This document shows, piece by piece, positions 1-6,768 of a stretch of 19,350 nucleotides of DNA. A program made the position numbers and the translations under genes. The DNA is from an uncultured Lachnospiraceae bacterium. GTDB taxonomy: Bacteria; Bacillota; Clostridia; Lachnospirales; Lachnospiraceae. Position 1 is the stretch's first letter. Each line of letters begins with the position of its first letter. The stretch spans positions 1 through 19,350 of the forward strand of contig CAJUHY010000039.1 of assembly GCA_910585895.1 (NCBI GenBank). The letters run 5' to 3'. Under the pieces are notes generated by a model. That model searched no databases, had not been told where the DNA came from, and worked only from the letters and a program-made list of their open reading frames with translations.

Positions 1-8
1 TTGAGACT

Positions 9-1133
9 ATGAAAAAGGAAGAATTGTTAAAGAAACATCCGTATAAAATCTGGCAGGGGAAGGATGGTAAGTGGTATACATATCTGCCAGATGAATCAAA
101 AAAGGATGGAAGGAGGTTGGTTAAAAGGAGTGAAAAAAAGAGTTTAGAAGATGTAGTTGTTAGCTACTGGAAGAAAACGGAGAAAATATTTTTAGAAGAT
201 ATATTTGGAGAATGGCTTTTGCAGAAACTTGAGTATGGTGAAATTCAGAAGTAAACATACGATCGTTACAAAACAGATTTTCAGAGATTCTTTGCTAATT
301 CAAATATATTAAAGAAAGATGTAAGAAAAATAACAGAAGATGATTTAGAAATGTTTATCCGCGGCACAATTAAAAATATGGAATTGTCCAATAAGTCATA
401 TAGTGGTCTACGGCTTCTGATCATTGGTATTTTTAAGTATGCTAAAAAAAGAAAATTCACAGAAATTAGCATAACTCAATTTTTAGGAGATTTAGAGTTG
501 CCTAAAAAATGTTTTTCTAAAAGGAACGTGAAAGATGAAGAATCAGTATTTACAGACGTTGAGGTTGAAAAGATTTTTAATTATATTAATGAAAATAAAT
601 CTTTAATTAATTTTGGTATTTTATTGGCATTTCAAACGGGTGTAAGGGTTGGAGAATTGTGTACGTTAAAGTTTTCGGATATCCGAGATAATAAACTTTG
701 TATAAGAAGGACAGAAGTACACTACCGCGATTCAGAAGGAGGATACATATATGAAGTTCGTGAATCTCCTAAAACAGAGGCGAGTAATCGTGATATAATT
801 TTAAATTCTGAGGCTCAAAAAACATTAAAACAAATTCGCAGAATAAATCCGTTTGGTGAATATATGTTCATGAAAAATGGAGAACGGATTAAAGAGAAAG
901 CATTTAGCGTTAAGATTGTAAAAATATGCCGTTATGTTGGCATAAAAGAGAGATCTATGCATAAAGTAAGAAAGACTTATGCTACTAAATTGATAAATGC
1001 GGGTGTAGATGAGAGCCTTGTGATTAGGCAAATGGGGCATACCTCAATCGACTGTACTAAAAATTATTATTATTTCAACAATAAAACCGATGAAGAAGCA
1101 ACACGACAAATTGAAATGGCTATATCCTATTAA
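9..1133 (+). pseudogene. Tyrosine recombinase (integrase) of an integrated element, interrupted by an in-frame stop
   Basis: Site-specific recombinase that would integrate and excise a mobile element. One reading frame runs from ATG 9 to TAA 1131-1133, broken only by TAA at 252-254 (codon 82). Upstream is a short DNA-binding domain (IWQGKDGKWYTYLPD, AP2-like); downstream are the SAM-like core-binding domain and a complete catalytic domain. Counting codons through the stop, the catalytic set is Arg213 (TGVRVGEL), Lys255 (SPKTEASNRD), His318 and Arg321 (HKVR), His344 (MGHTS) and Tyr around 353 (KNYYY). The frame continues as TYDRYKTDFQRFF right after the stop, which fits a single CAA-to-TAA change. 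Re-initiation at ATG 351 would give a 260-residue catalytic fragment without the arm-binding domain. The gene is more AT-rich than the chromosome that follows, consistent with transfer. A sequencing error at 252 is the main alternative. The true start could lie upstream of the window. Confidence 0.85.
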
Positions 1134-1134
1134 A

Positions 1135-1153
1135 TTGATTACCTGGTAATCAA
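1135..1153. repeat. Palindrome and TAATCAAA direct repeat behind the integrase
   Basis: Immediately after the integrase stop there is a perfect 9-bp inverted repeat around one base (TTGATTACC, T, GGTAATCAA). The octamer TAATCAAA occurs at 1147-1154 and again at 1157-1164. There is no T-run, so this is not a convincing terminator. Its place between integrase and att fragment suggests a protein-binding site, perhaps an integrase arm site; that role is inferred. Confidence 0.45.
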
Positions 1154-1210
1154 AAGTAATCAAACAAAAATTGAAGAAATGGCGTATTTTCAAGGAAAAC
1201 AGACATTGTG

Positions 1211-1237
1211 TCGGGGGTTCAAATCCCTCTTCCGCTA
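1211..1237 (+). other. tRNA 3'-end fragment, probable attachment site (right end of element)
   Basis: The sequence reads as a tRNA T-arm and acceptor strand: stem GGGGG (1213-1217), loop TTCAAAT (1218-1224), stem CCCTC (1225-1229), then TTCCGCT (1230-1236) and A. No D-arm or anticodon arm can be drawn upstream, where integrase-proximal DNA lies instead. A tRNA 3' fragment beside a tyrosine integrase is the classic product of integration into a tRNA gene, the intact gene being expected at the other (left, unseen) end. The 3' end resembles Leu- or Gly-type acceptors (CTTCCGC) but is one base off each, so the isotype is unresolved. CCA is not encoded. Confidence 0.7.
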
Positions 1238-1246
1238 TTTCAGAAG

Positions 1247-1290
1247 AAATCTCTTAGATACTTTCAGAGAAAGTGTTTATGAGATTTTTT
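1247..1290 (+). terminator. Long hairpin terminator just after the tRNA fragment
   Basis: Arms AAATCTCTTAGATACTTTC (1247-1265) and GAAAGTGTTTATGAGATTT (1269-1287) pair at 18 of 19 positions, counting G-U, around the loop AGA; six T's end the structure (1285-1290). It begins ten bases after the tRNA-like acceptor end, as expected of the native terminator of the tRNA gene that was used as integration target. Confidence 0.8.
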
Positions 1291-1383
1291 GTTCATTCTA
1301 TTTGTCTTAATCTTTTCTTGCAAATCCATGCGTATTCGACAGAGTTTCTGCAAAATATTTAATGGAGAAAGGTACTTTGACAA

Positions 1384-1413
1384 TTGAATAAGGTCTTTGC
1401 GCTATGATATAAT
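1384..1413 (+). promoter_or_regulatory. Sigma-A-type promoter for exonuclease III
   Basis: TTGAAT (1384-1389) is separated by 18 bases from a consensus TATAAT (1408-1413), 40 bp before the gene start at 1454. TTGACA at 1377-1382 is a better hexamer but stands 20 bases from TATGAT and 25 from TATAAT. The rest of the 1134-1453 gap holds the att fragment and terminator; nothing else was recognised at 1291-1376. Confidence 0.6.
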
Positions 1414-1453
1414 ACCATTTGATTATATTTTTTTGCAAAGGAGCTCATATAAA

Positions 1454-2212
1454 ATGAAATTAATCTCATGGAATGTAAACGGTCTGCGCGCCTGCGTACA
1501 GAAAGGCTTTCTGGATTTCTTCGAGGAAGCGGATGCAGATTTTTTCTGCGTACAGGAGACTAAGCTGCAGGAAGGGCAGATTTCCTTAGAATTGCCGCAG
1601 GGATATTATGATTATTGGAATTATGCGGAGAAAAAGGGGTATTCCGGTACGGCTGTTTTTACGAAGCATGAACCCTTGTCAGTAGCTTACGGAATCGGCG
1701 TAAAAGAGCATGACAGCGAGGGACGGGTGATTACGCTGGAGTATGACGAATATTATCTTGTCACGTGCTATACGCCTAATTCCCAGAATGAACTTGCAAG
1801 GCTTCCATACCGCATGGAGTGGGAGGACGCATTTCTGTCGTATTTAGATGGATTGAAAGAGCGGAAATCAGTAATTTTCTGCGGTGACCTCAATGTGGCG
1901 CATCAGGAAATTGATTTGAAGAATCCGAAAACCAATCGGAAAAATGCCGGCTTTACAGATGAGGAACGGGAGAAATTTTCCGTAATATTAAAGCATGGGT
2001 ATATTGACACATTCCGTTATTTTTATCCGGATGCGGAGCAGATATACTCTTGGTGGTCTTACCGTTTTAAGGCGAGGGAGAAAAATGCCGGATGGCGGAT
2101 TGATTATTTTGTGGTGTCTGATGATTTGCAGGACAAGTTGGAGGATGCTAAAATCCATACGGATATCCTGGGTTCCGACCATTGTCCGGTGGAATTGGAT
2201 ATCTGCCTGTGA
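1454..2212 (+). CDS. xth: Exodeoxyribonuclease III (AP endonuclease)
   Basis: DNA-repair enzyme that incises abasic sites and degrades duplex DNA 3'-5'; cytoplasmic, base-excision repair. The 252-residue protein has the full endonuclease/exonuclease/phosphatase motif set: Asn7 (SWNVNGLRA), Glu35 (QETKLQ), the GYSGTAVF strand near 62-69, Asp145 and Asn147 (GDLNVAH), Asp217 (WRIDYF) and the Asp242-His243 pair (GSDHCPVEL). Length is usual for the ExoA/Xth family. An upstream in-frame start at 1397 would add 19 residues, but AAAGGAG at 1437-1443 sits about ten bases before ATG 1454, and MKLISWNVNG is the family's normal N-terminus. The gene ends five bases from the stop of the convergent vsr-like gene. 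Identity is secure; exo III versus another AP endonuclease name (exoA) is only nomenclature. Confidence 0.95.
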   Translation: MKLISWNVNGLRACVQKGFLDFFEEADADFFCVQETKLQEGQISLELPQGYYDYWNYAEKKGYSGTAVFTKHEPLSVAYGIGVKEHDSEGRVITLEYDEYYLVTCYTPNSQNELARLPYRMEWEDAFLSYLDGLKERKSVIFCGDLNVAHQEIDLKNPKTNRKNAGFTDEEREKFSVILKHGYIDTFRYFYPDAEQIYSWWSYRFKAREKNAGWRIDYFVVSDDLQDKLEDAKIHTDILGSDHCPVELDICL

Positions 2213-2217
2213 GGAGG

Positions 2218-2667
2218 TCAGAGGAAGTCATCGCCGGGCATGGAGTTTAACTTGTCGTCCCAGATGGCTTCTTCAATTACCTGCAGACATTCATCCGTGC
2301 GCTTTAAGATATCCCGGCCCCAGAAATGAATGACCGTATAGCCGAGACAGAGGAGTTTTTTGTCATTTTCCCAGTCCCGGCTGCGGGTACGTTCTATCTT
2401 TTTTATCCAGTATTCAGGATTGTGCCCCATTTCCAGTCGTACCTTAAGCACTTCCCAGTCTTTTCCGTGGAAAAATTCACTGTCGCAGAAGACGGCAATT
2501 TTATATTTTGTCAACACAATATCAGGGGAACCTGGGAGCGCCTTGTAATTTTTTCGGTAGCGGTAGCCTTTATGCCATAATGCTTTGCGCAGCCGCAGCT
2601 CAATGGAAGTATCTTTGCTGCGGATTTTTTTCATATTTTTAGAAACGACTTCAGGGTCGCGTGCCAT
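2218..2667 (-). CDS. vsr: Very-short-patch-repair (Vsr)-like endonuclease
   Basis: Vsr enzymes nick beside T:G mismatches left by deamination of 5-methylcytosine. This 149-residue protein shows the family signature in order: SKNMKKIRSKDTSIELRLRKAL (split here as SKNMKKIRSKDT then IELRLRKAL), GYRYRKNY, the catalytic Asp49 in LPGSPDIVL, FCDSEFFHGKDW (Asp62, His67), then the YWIKKIERTRSRDWEND helix and GYTVIHFWGRDIL. The cysteines that bind zinc in E. coli Vsr are replaced (Ser-Glu for the first, Gly-Arg for the one before the last helix), so this belongs to a zinc-less branch. No cytosine methyltransferase lies nearby, so the substrate is open. ATG 2667 is chosen over GTG 2676 because AGAGG (2680-2676) lies eight bases before the ATG and overlaps the GTG. 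It may equally be a DUF559-type nuclease. Confidence 0.8.
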   Translation of the reverse strand: MARDPEVVSKNMKKIRSKDTSIELRLRKALWHKGYRYRKNYKALPGSPDIVLTKYKIAVFCDSEFFHGKDWEVLKVRLEMGHNPEYWIKKIERTRSRDWENDKKLLCLGYTVIHFWGRDILKRTDECLQVIEEAIWDDKLNSMPGDDFL

Positions 2668-2702
2668 GGTGCACACCTCTTTCTTTGGTATGTTTGTCTG
2701 TT

Positions 2703-2731
2703 ATTCTAGCAAATAAGAGGGGAAAGGGCAA
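2703..2731 (-). promoter_or_regulatory. Promoter for the Vsr-like gene
   Basis: On the minus strand TTGCCC (2731-2726), a 17-base spacer and TAGAAT (2708-2703), with an extended TG before the -10, lie about 36 bp upstream of ATG 2667. It is divergent from the scfA promoter. Confidence 0.55.
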
Positions 2732-2742
2732 GAAAAAATGCT

Positions 2743-2770
2743 TTGCATATGAGGAAAAGTATGTTATACT
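2743..2770 (+). promoter_or_regulatory. Promoter for the ranthipeptide operon
   Basis: TTGCAT (2743-2748), a 16-base spacer and TATACT (2765-2770), with TG one base before the -10, stand about 37 bp upstream of scfA ATG 2808. Confidence 0.6.
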
Positions 2771-2807
2771 AACCCTAATCGCAAAAATAAGAAAGGAATC
2801 ATATATT

Positions 2808-2948
2808 ATGAAACATGTAAAAACATTAAATACAAGAAAATTACAGAACACAGTGAAGAAAGGCGGCTGCGGCGAATGCCAGACATCTTGCCAGTCTGCA
2901 TGTAAGACAAGCTGCACGGTTGGCAACCAGAGTTGTGAGAACAAGTAA
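2808..2948 (+). CDS. scfA: SCIFF ranthipeptide precursor (six cysteines in forty-five residues)
   Basis: A 46-residue precursor peptide, below the size of most gene calls. An N-terminal leader (MKHVKTLNTRKLQNTVKKGG) is followed by a core with exactly six cysteines at 21, 24, 28, 32, 36 and 43, in the pattern GGCGECQTSC, then QSACKTSC. This is the SCIFF family, whose cysteines are joined by the partner radical SAM enzyme to non-alpha carbons of other residues as thioethers (ranthipeptides). Ribosome binding site GAAAGGA begins at 2791. The maturase follows 139 bp downstream, and that gap is itself structured. SCIFF is nearly universal in Clostridia; its mature form and role are not settled, with published suggestions of cell signalling. 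No separate peptidase or exporter gene is visible here. Confidence 0.95.
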   Translation: MKHVKTLNTRKLQNTVKKGGCGECQTSCQSACKTSCTVGNQSCENK

Positions 2949-2982
2949 TTTCCAGCAACAGGCAATTAATATGATAAACATG

Positions 2983-3005
2983 GACCGTTCGCAAGACGAG
3001 CGGTC
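2983..3005 (+). promoter_or_regulatory. Hairpin 1 between scfA and its maturase gene
   Basis: GACCGTTCG (2983-2991) and CGAGCGGTC (2997-3005) form a 9-bp stem with one G-U pair around CAAGA, 35 bp after the scfA stop. No T-run follows directly. It may protect the scfA transcript end or pause polymerase. Confidence 0.5.
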
Positions 3006-3024
3006 ATTTGTGCGTTGTGTTAAG

Positions 3025-3047
3025 AAAAGGTATTTTATGCCTTTTTT
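3025..3047 (+). terminator. Hairpin 2 with T-run, possible partial terminator between scfA and scfB
   Basis: AAAAGGTA (3025-3032) and TGCCTTTT (3038-3045) form an 8-bp stem with one G-U around TTTTA, and six T's end the right arm (3042-3047). The stem is AT-rich, so termination would be incomplete, which would yield far more precursor than enzyme transcript. Function is inferred from position. Confidence 0.45.
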
Positions 3048-3087
3048 AAAAGTGCAGGGGCATGGAAATAGAAAGAGAGGAATCAGC

Positions 3088-4446
3088 GTGGTCCACCAGT
3101 ATAAGAACAACGGTTATAACCTTGTTTTGGATGTGAACAGCGGAGCAGTGCATGTGGTGGATGATGTAACCTATGATGTGATTGCCTTGTATGAGGCAAA
3201 TGCAAAAGAAGAGATTATAAACAGTCTCAAAGGTACATATCCAGAGACGGAGATTGCAGAGAGTTATGAAGAAGTCCGGGAGCTTGCAGCAAATGGCGAA
3301 CTGTTTTCGGAGGATGAGTACGAAAATTATATGGAGCAGTTTAAGAACAGACCTACTGTGGTCAAAGCATTGTGCCTGCATATTGCCCATGACTGCAACC
3401 TTGCCTGTCGCTATTGCTTTGCCGAAGAAGGGGAATACCATGGGAGAAGGGCATTGATGTCCTTTGAAGTGGGAAAAGCTGCCTTGGATTTTCTGATTGC
3501 CAACTCTGGTAACCGCAGGAATCTGGAAGTGGATTTCTTTGGCGGTGAGCCGTTATTGAATTTTGAGGTAGTAAAACAGCTGGTAGCGTATGGCAGGGAG
3601 CAGGAAAAGCTTCACGGTAAGAATTTCCGTTTCACGTTGACTACCAATGGAGTGCTGCTAAATGCTGAAGTAATGGAATTTGTAAATCAGGAGATGGCAA
3701 ACGTTGTCCTGAGCATTGACGGAAGAAAAGAAGTGAATGACAGAATGCGCCCATTTCGCAAGGGAGCCGGCAGTTACGACCTGATTGTTCCCAAATTCCA
3801 GCAGCTTGCCAAGAGCAGGAATCAGGACAGATATTATGTGCGTGGGACTTTTACGCACAATAATCTGGATTTCTCTCAGGATGTGCTTCATCTGGCAGAT
3901 TTGGGATTTCAGCAGATATCGGTAGAGCCGGTGGTAGCGCAGCCGGAGGAAGAGTATGCACTGCGTGAGGAAGATTTGCCGCAGTTGTTTGAGGAATATG
4001 ACAGCCTTGCGGTAGAGATGATTAAACGTCATAGAGAAGGAAATTCTTTTAATTTCTTTCATTTTATGATAGATTTAGAGGGAGGTCCCTGTGTGGCTAA
4101 GCGTTTGTCAGGCTGTGGCTCCGGTACGGAGTACCTGGCGGTGACCCCTTGGGGGGATTTCTATCCCTGTCATCAGTTTGTGGGACATGACTCCTTTCTG
4201 ATGGGTAATGTCACAGAGGGCATACAGAATACGCAGATACGGGATGAGTTTAAATCCTGCAATGTATATGCCAAGGAGAAATGCAGGAACTGTTTTGCCA
4301 AGTTCTATTGCAGCGGCGGCTGTGCTGCCAATTCTTACAATTTCCATGGCAGTATCAGGGAGGTCTATGATATTGGCTGTGAGCTGCAGAAAAAGAGGAT
4401 TGAATGTGCCATTATGATAAAGGCGGCGCTGGCACAAGAAGGATAA
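3088..4446 (+). CDS. scfB: SCIFF ranthipeptide maturase, radical SAM/SPASM enzyme
   Basis: Radical S-adenosylmethionine enzyme that installs thioether crosslinks in the scfA peptide; cytoplasmic. The 452-residue protein has an N-terminal peptide-recognition-like domain (HQYKNNGYNLVLDVNSG, about 1-90), the radical SAM cluster CX3CX2C at Cys103, 107, 110 (HDCNLACRYC), GGEP at 152-155, and a SPASM domain binding auxiliary clusters: Cys335, 343, 361, then CX2CX5CX3C at 399, 402, 408, 412 and Cys431. This is the usual size for the family. The frame is open back to 2920, inside scfA, but GTG 3088 is preferred: GAGAGG lies seven bases before it, and VHQYK-NGYN is the normal start of these maturases. 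The stop is followed after 86 bp by secDF on the same strand. Assignment is firm from motifs plus the adjacent precursor. Confidence 0.95.
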   Translation: MVHQYKNNGYNLVLDVNSGAVHVVDDVTYDVIALYEANAKEEIINSLKGTYPETEIAESYEEVRELAANGELFSEDEYENYMEQFKNRPTVVKALCLHIAHDCNLACRYCFAEEGEYHGRRALMSFEVGKAALDFLIANSGNRRNLEVDFFGGEPLLNFEVVKQLVAYGREQEKLHGKNFRFTLTTNGVLLNAEVMEFVNQEMANVVLSIDGRKEVNDRMRPFRKGAGSYDLIVPKFQQLAKSRNQDRYYVRGTFTHNNLDFSQDVLHLADLGFQQISVEPVVAQPEEEYALREEDLPQLFEEYDSLAVEMIKRHREGNSFNFFHFMIDLEGGPCVAKRLSGCGSGTEYLAVTPWGDFYPCHQFVGHDSFLMGNVTEGIQNTQIRDEFKSCNVYAKEKCRNCFAKFYCSGGCAANSYNFHGSIREVYDIGCELQKKRIECAIMIKAALAQEG

Positions 4447-4532
4447 GGCAAATATCTGGCAGATATTAAAATCGGCAGCAGCAATTGGAAGGATTGCAGA
4501 TGCCGGAAGAGAAAAGACAGGAGAGGAAAATC

Positions 4533-6680
4533 ATGAAAAAAGGAAAAGCAGCGGGGATTCTGGTTCTGATTCTGGTGATTATGGCAGGCATGTCATGGTA
4601 CGCCGGAACCATTATCTCAACGGTTGGCGTAGGAGAGAACCGTAATATTAAGCTGGGACTCGACCTTGCGGGCGGTGTCAGCATTACCTACAGGGCAGTG
4701 GAGGATAATCCGTCAAGCGAAGACATGGCGGACACCATCTACAAGCTGCAGAAACGTGTGGAAGTTTACAGTACTGAGGCGAGTGTGTATCAGGAGGGTG
4801 GCGACCGAATTAATATAGAGATACCGGGTGTCTCCGATGCAAACTCTATCTTGGAAGAATTAGGTAAGCCAGGTTCCATGGAATTTCAGGATGAGGATGG
4901 AAACGTTCTTGTAAGCGGTACAGATATCCAGAATGCCCAGGGCGTGCCATACAAAGATCAGACAACAGGTAAGACAGAATATATTGTAGAACTGACGCTG
5001 ACAGATGAAGGCGCTGTGAAGTTTGAGCAGGCAACGGCGGCTAATGTCGGTAAGACGATGCCGATTGTCTATGACGGTGAGGTTATCAGTGCACCGTCCG
5101 TTAATTCAGCCATCAGCGGCGGCAGGGCGCAGATTGAAGGCATGGAAAGCCTTGAGGCGGCAGAGAATCTTGCTTCCGTTATCCGTATCGGTTCCCTGTC
5201 TCTGGAGTTAGAAGAGCTGAATTCTAAGGTTGTAGGCGCACAGCTCGGTGAGGAGGCGATTTCCACCAGCTTGATGGCGGCAGTCATCGGTTTGATATTA
5301 GTAATGATTTTCATGATGGTGATATACCGGTTGCCCGGATTTGCAGCCAGCCTTGCGCTTATACTGTATTCGGCATTGACGGTATATGCATTATGGATTT
5401 TTGACATAACGCTTACCTTGCCAGGTATCGCAGGTATCATTTTGTCTATTGGTATGGCAGTGGATGCCAATGTCATTATCTTTGCTCGTATCCGAGAGGA
5501 GATAGCTGCAGGAAAGACCGTTAATACAGCCATCAAACTTGGTTATGAAAAGGCATTGTCTGCCATTGTGGACGGTAATATTACAACCTTGATAGCAGCG
5601 GTAGTTTTGGGAATGCGCGGTTCCGGTCCGGTAAAAGGATTTGCCTATACCTTGGGAATTGGTATTGTACTTTCTATGTTTACTGCCTTGGTCGTGACAC
5701 GCTGGCTGATGAAATGTTTCTATGCTTTAGGTTTGCAGGATGCCAAGTTCTACGGCAAGGCTAAGGAGATGAACACCATTAATTTCCTTAGCAAGAAAGC
5801 AATCTTTTTTGCTATTTCCCTTGTCTTGATTGTCGGCGGGTTCATAGGAATGGGAATTAACAGCAGTCAGGGCAACAACATGCTGAACTACAGTCTGGAC
5901 TTTGTGGGCGGTACTTCTACTACGGTTACGTTCAATGAGGATTACAGCATTGAAGAGATTGACCAGAAGATTGTGCCAGTGGTTGAGAAGGTGACCAATG
6001 ACCCCAATACCCAGACCCAGAAGATTGAGGGAAGCAATCAGGTTGTTATCAAGACGCGCTCTCTGGAACTTTCTGAACGTGAAGCATTGAATCAGGCGTT
6101 GATAGAAGAATTTGGCGTGGATGAAAAAGGAATCATTGCAGAGAATATCAGCTCGACCATCAGTTCCGAAATGCGGTCCGATGCTGTATGGGCGGTAATT
6201 ATTGCGACAATCTGTATGTTGATTTATATCTGGTTCCGTTTTAAAGATATTCGTTTTGCGGGCAGCGCGGTCATTGCGTTAGTCCATGACGTGCTTGTGG
6301 TGCTTGCATTCTATGCGGTTGCCAGAATTTCCGTGGGAAATACCTTTATCGCATGTATGCTGACGATTGTAGGTTATTCCATCAATGCCACGATTGTCAT
6401 TTTTGACCGTATCCGTGAGAATCTGGGTACTGTTAAGAAGAAAGATGCCGAGGGGTATATGGAAGTTGCCAACCGAAGCATCACCCAGACGCTTACCAGA
6501 AGTATTAATACTTCACTGACGACTTTTATCATGGTATTTGTCCTGTTTATACTGGGTGTAAGTTCCATTCGGGAGTTTGCGCTTCCGCTGATGGCAGGTA
6601 TCATCTGCGGTGGTTATTCTTCCGTATGTATTACGGGGGCATTGTGGTATGTATTTAAAGTGAAATTTTCTAAAAATTAG
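4533..6680 (+). CDS. secDF: SecDF, fused protein-export membrane protein
   Basis: Membrane component of Sec translocation that uses the proton gradient to help pull exported proteins outward. SecD and SecF, separate in E. coli, are fused in 715 residues. The SecD half has TM1 (about 7-27), the KLGLDLAGG motif (40-48), a large extracellular loop, and five more TMs including GMAVDANVIIFARIREE with Asp311. The SecF half begins near 415 (TM, then LDFVGGT 455-461) and ends with the TM block carrying GYSINATIVIFDRIREN. The acidic residue that follows SIN in E. coli SecF is Ala619 here. ATG 4533 is chosen because AGGAGAGG stands six bases before it; a TTG at 4485 would add 16 charged residues with no clear ribosome site. 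Same strand as scfAB with no strong terminator between, so probably co-transcribed. Confidence 0.95.
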   Translation: MKKGKAAGILVLILVIMAGMSWYAGTIISTVGVGENRNIKLGLDLAGGVSITYRAVEDNPSSEDMADTIYKLQKRVEVYSTEASVYQEGGDRINIEIPGVSDANSILEELGKPGSMEFQDEDGNVLVSGTDIQNAQGVPYKDQTTGKTEYIVELTLTDEGAVKFEQATAANVGKTMPIVYDGEVISAPSVNSAISGGRAQIEGMESLEAAENLASVIRIGSLSLELEELNSKVVGAQLGEEAISTSLMAAVIGLILVMIFMMVIYRLPGFAASLALILYSALTVYALWIFDITLTLPGIAGIILSIGMAVDANVIIFARIREEIAAGKTVNTAIKLGYEKALSAIVDGNITTLIAAVVLGMRGSGPVKGFAYTLGIGIVLSMFTALVVTRWLMKCFYALGLQDAKFYGKAKEMNTINFLSKKAIFFAISLVLIVGGFIGMGINSSQGNNMLNYSLDFVGGTSTTVTFNEDYSIEEIDQKIVPVVEKVTNDPNTQTQKIEGSNQVVIKTRSLELSEREALNQALIEEFGVDEKGIIAENISSTISSEMRSDAVWAVIIATICMLIYIWFRFKDIRFAGSAVIALVHDVLVVLAFYAVARISVGNTFIACMLTIVGYSINATIVIFDRIRENLGTVKKKDAEGYMEVANRSITQTLTRSINTSLTTFIMVFVLFILGVSSIREFALPLMAGIICGGYSSVCITGALWYVFKVKFSKN

Positions 6681-6715
6681 TATATCTATTTGATAGCTTA
6701 TCAATCAGGGACAGT

Positions 6716-6748
6716 CCCCGGCAGCCGTAAGGAAGCCGGGGGTTGTTC
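6716..6748 (+). terminator. Probable terminator after secDF
   Basis: CCCCGGC (6716-6722) and GCCGGGG (6735-6741) form a 7-bp GC stem around 12 bases, followed by a weak T-rich GTTGTTCT. It separates secDF from the two-component genes; readthrough is possible as the T-run is interrupted. Confidence 0.55.
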
Positions 6749-6768
6749 TGCTATAGGGAGTGTGAGGG

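Noticed and set aside
1304..1340. CTTGCAAATCC shared between about 1309 and 11756
   Set aside because: An 11-base match with only loose similarity around it is not enough for a dispersed repeat.
2983..2991. Single GACCGTTCG resembling half of the LytTR operator, upstream of scfB
   Set aside because: Only one copy in direct orientation; the second is inverted and better explained as the arm of a hairpin.
3658..4062. 134-codon minus-strand frame inside the SCIFF maturase gene
   Set aside because: Shadow frame over radical SAM coding sequence with no promoter, ribosome site or recognisable domain.
4451..4467. Perfect 7-bp hairpin AATATCT-GGC-AGATATT after scfB
   Set aside because: AT-rich with no T-run, so not a convincing terminator; kept as part of the scfB-secDF spacer.
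5069..5536. 155-codon open frame on the minus strand inside secDF
   Set aside because: It is antisense to a clearly coding, motif-rich gene, has no ribosome site, and its composition mirrors the SecD membrane segments.
6705..6719. GGGACAGTCCC near-palindrome, similar to GGGGACTGCCCTGTC near 11828
   Set aside because: Too short and imperfectly matched to claim a repeat family from two places.
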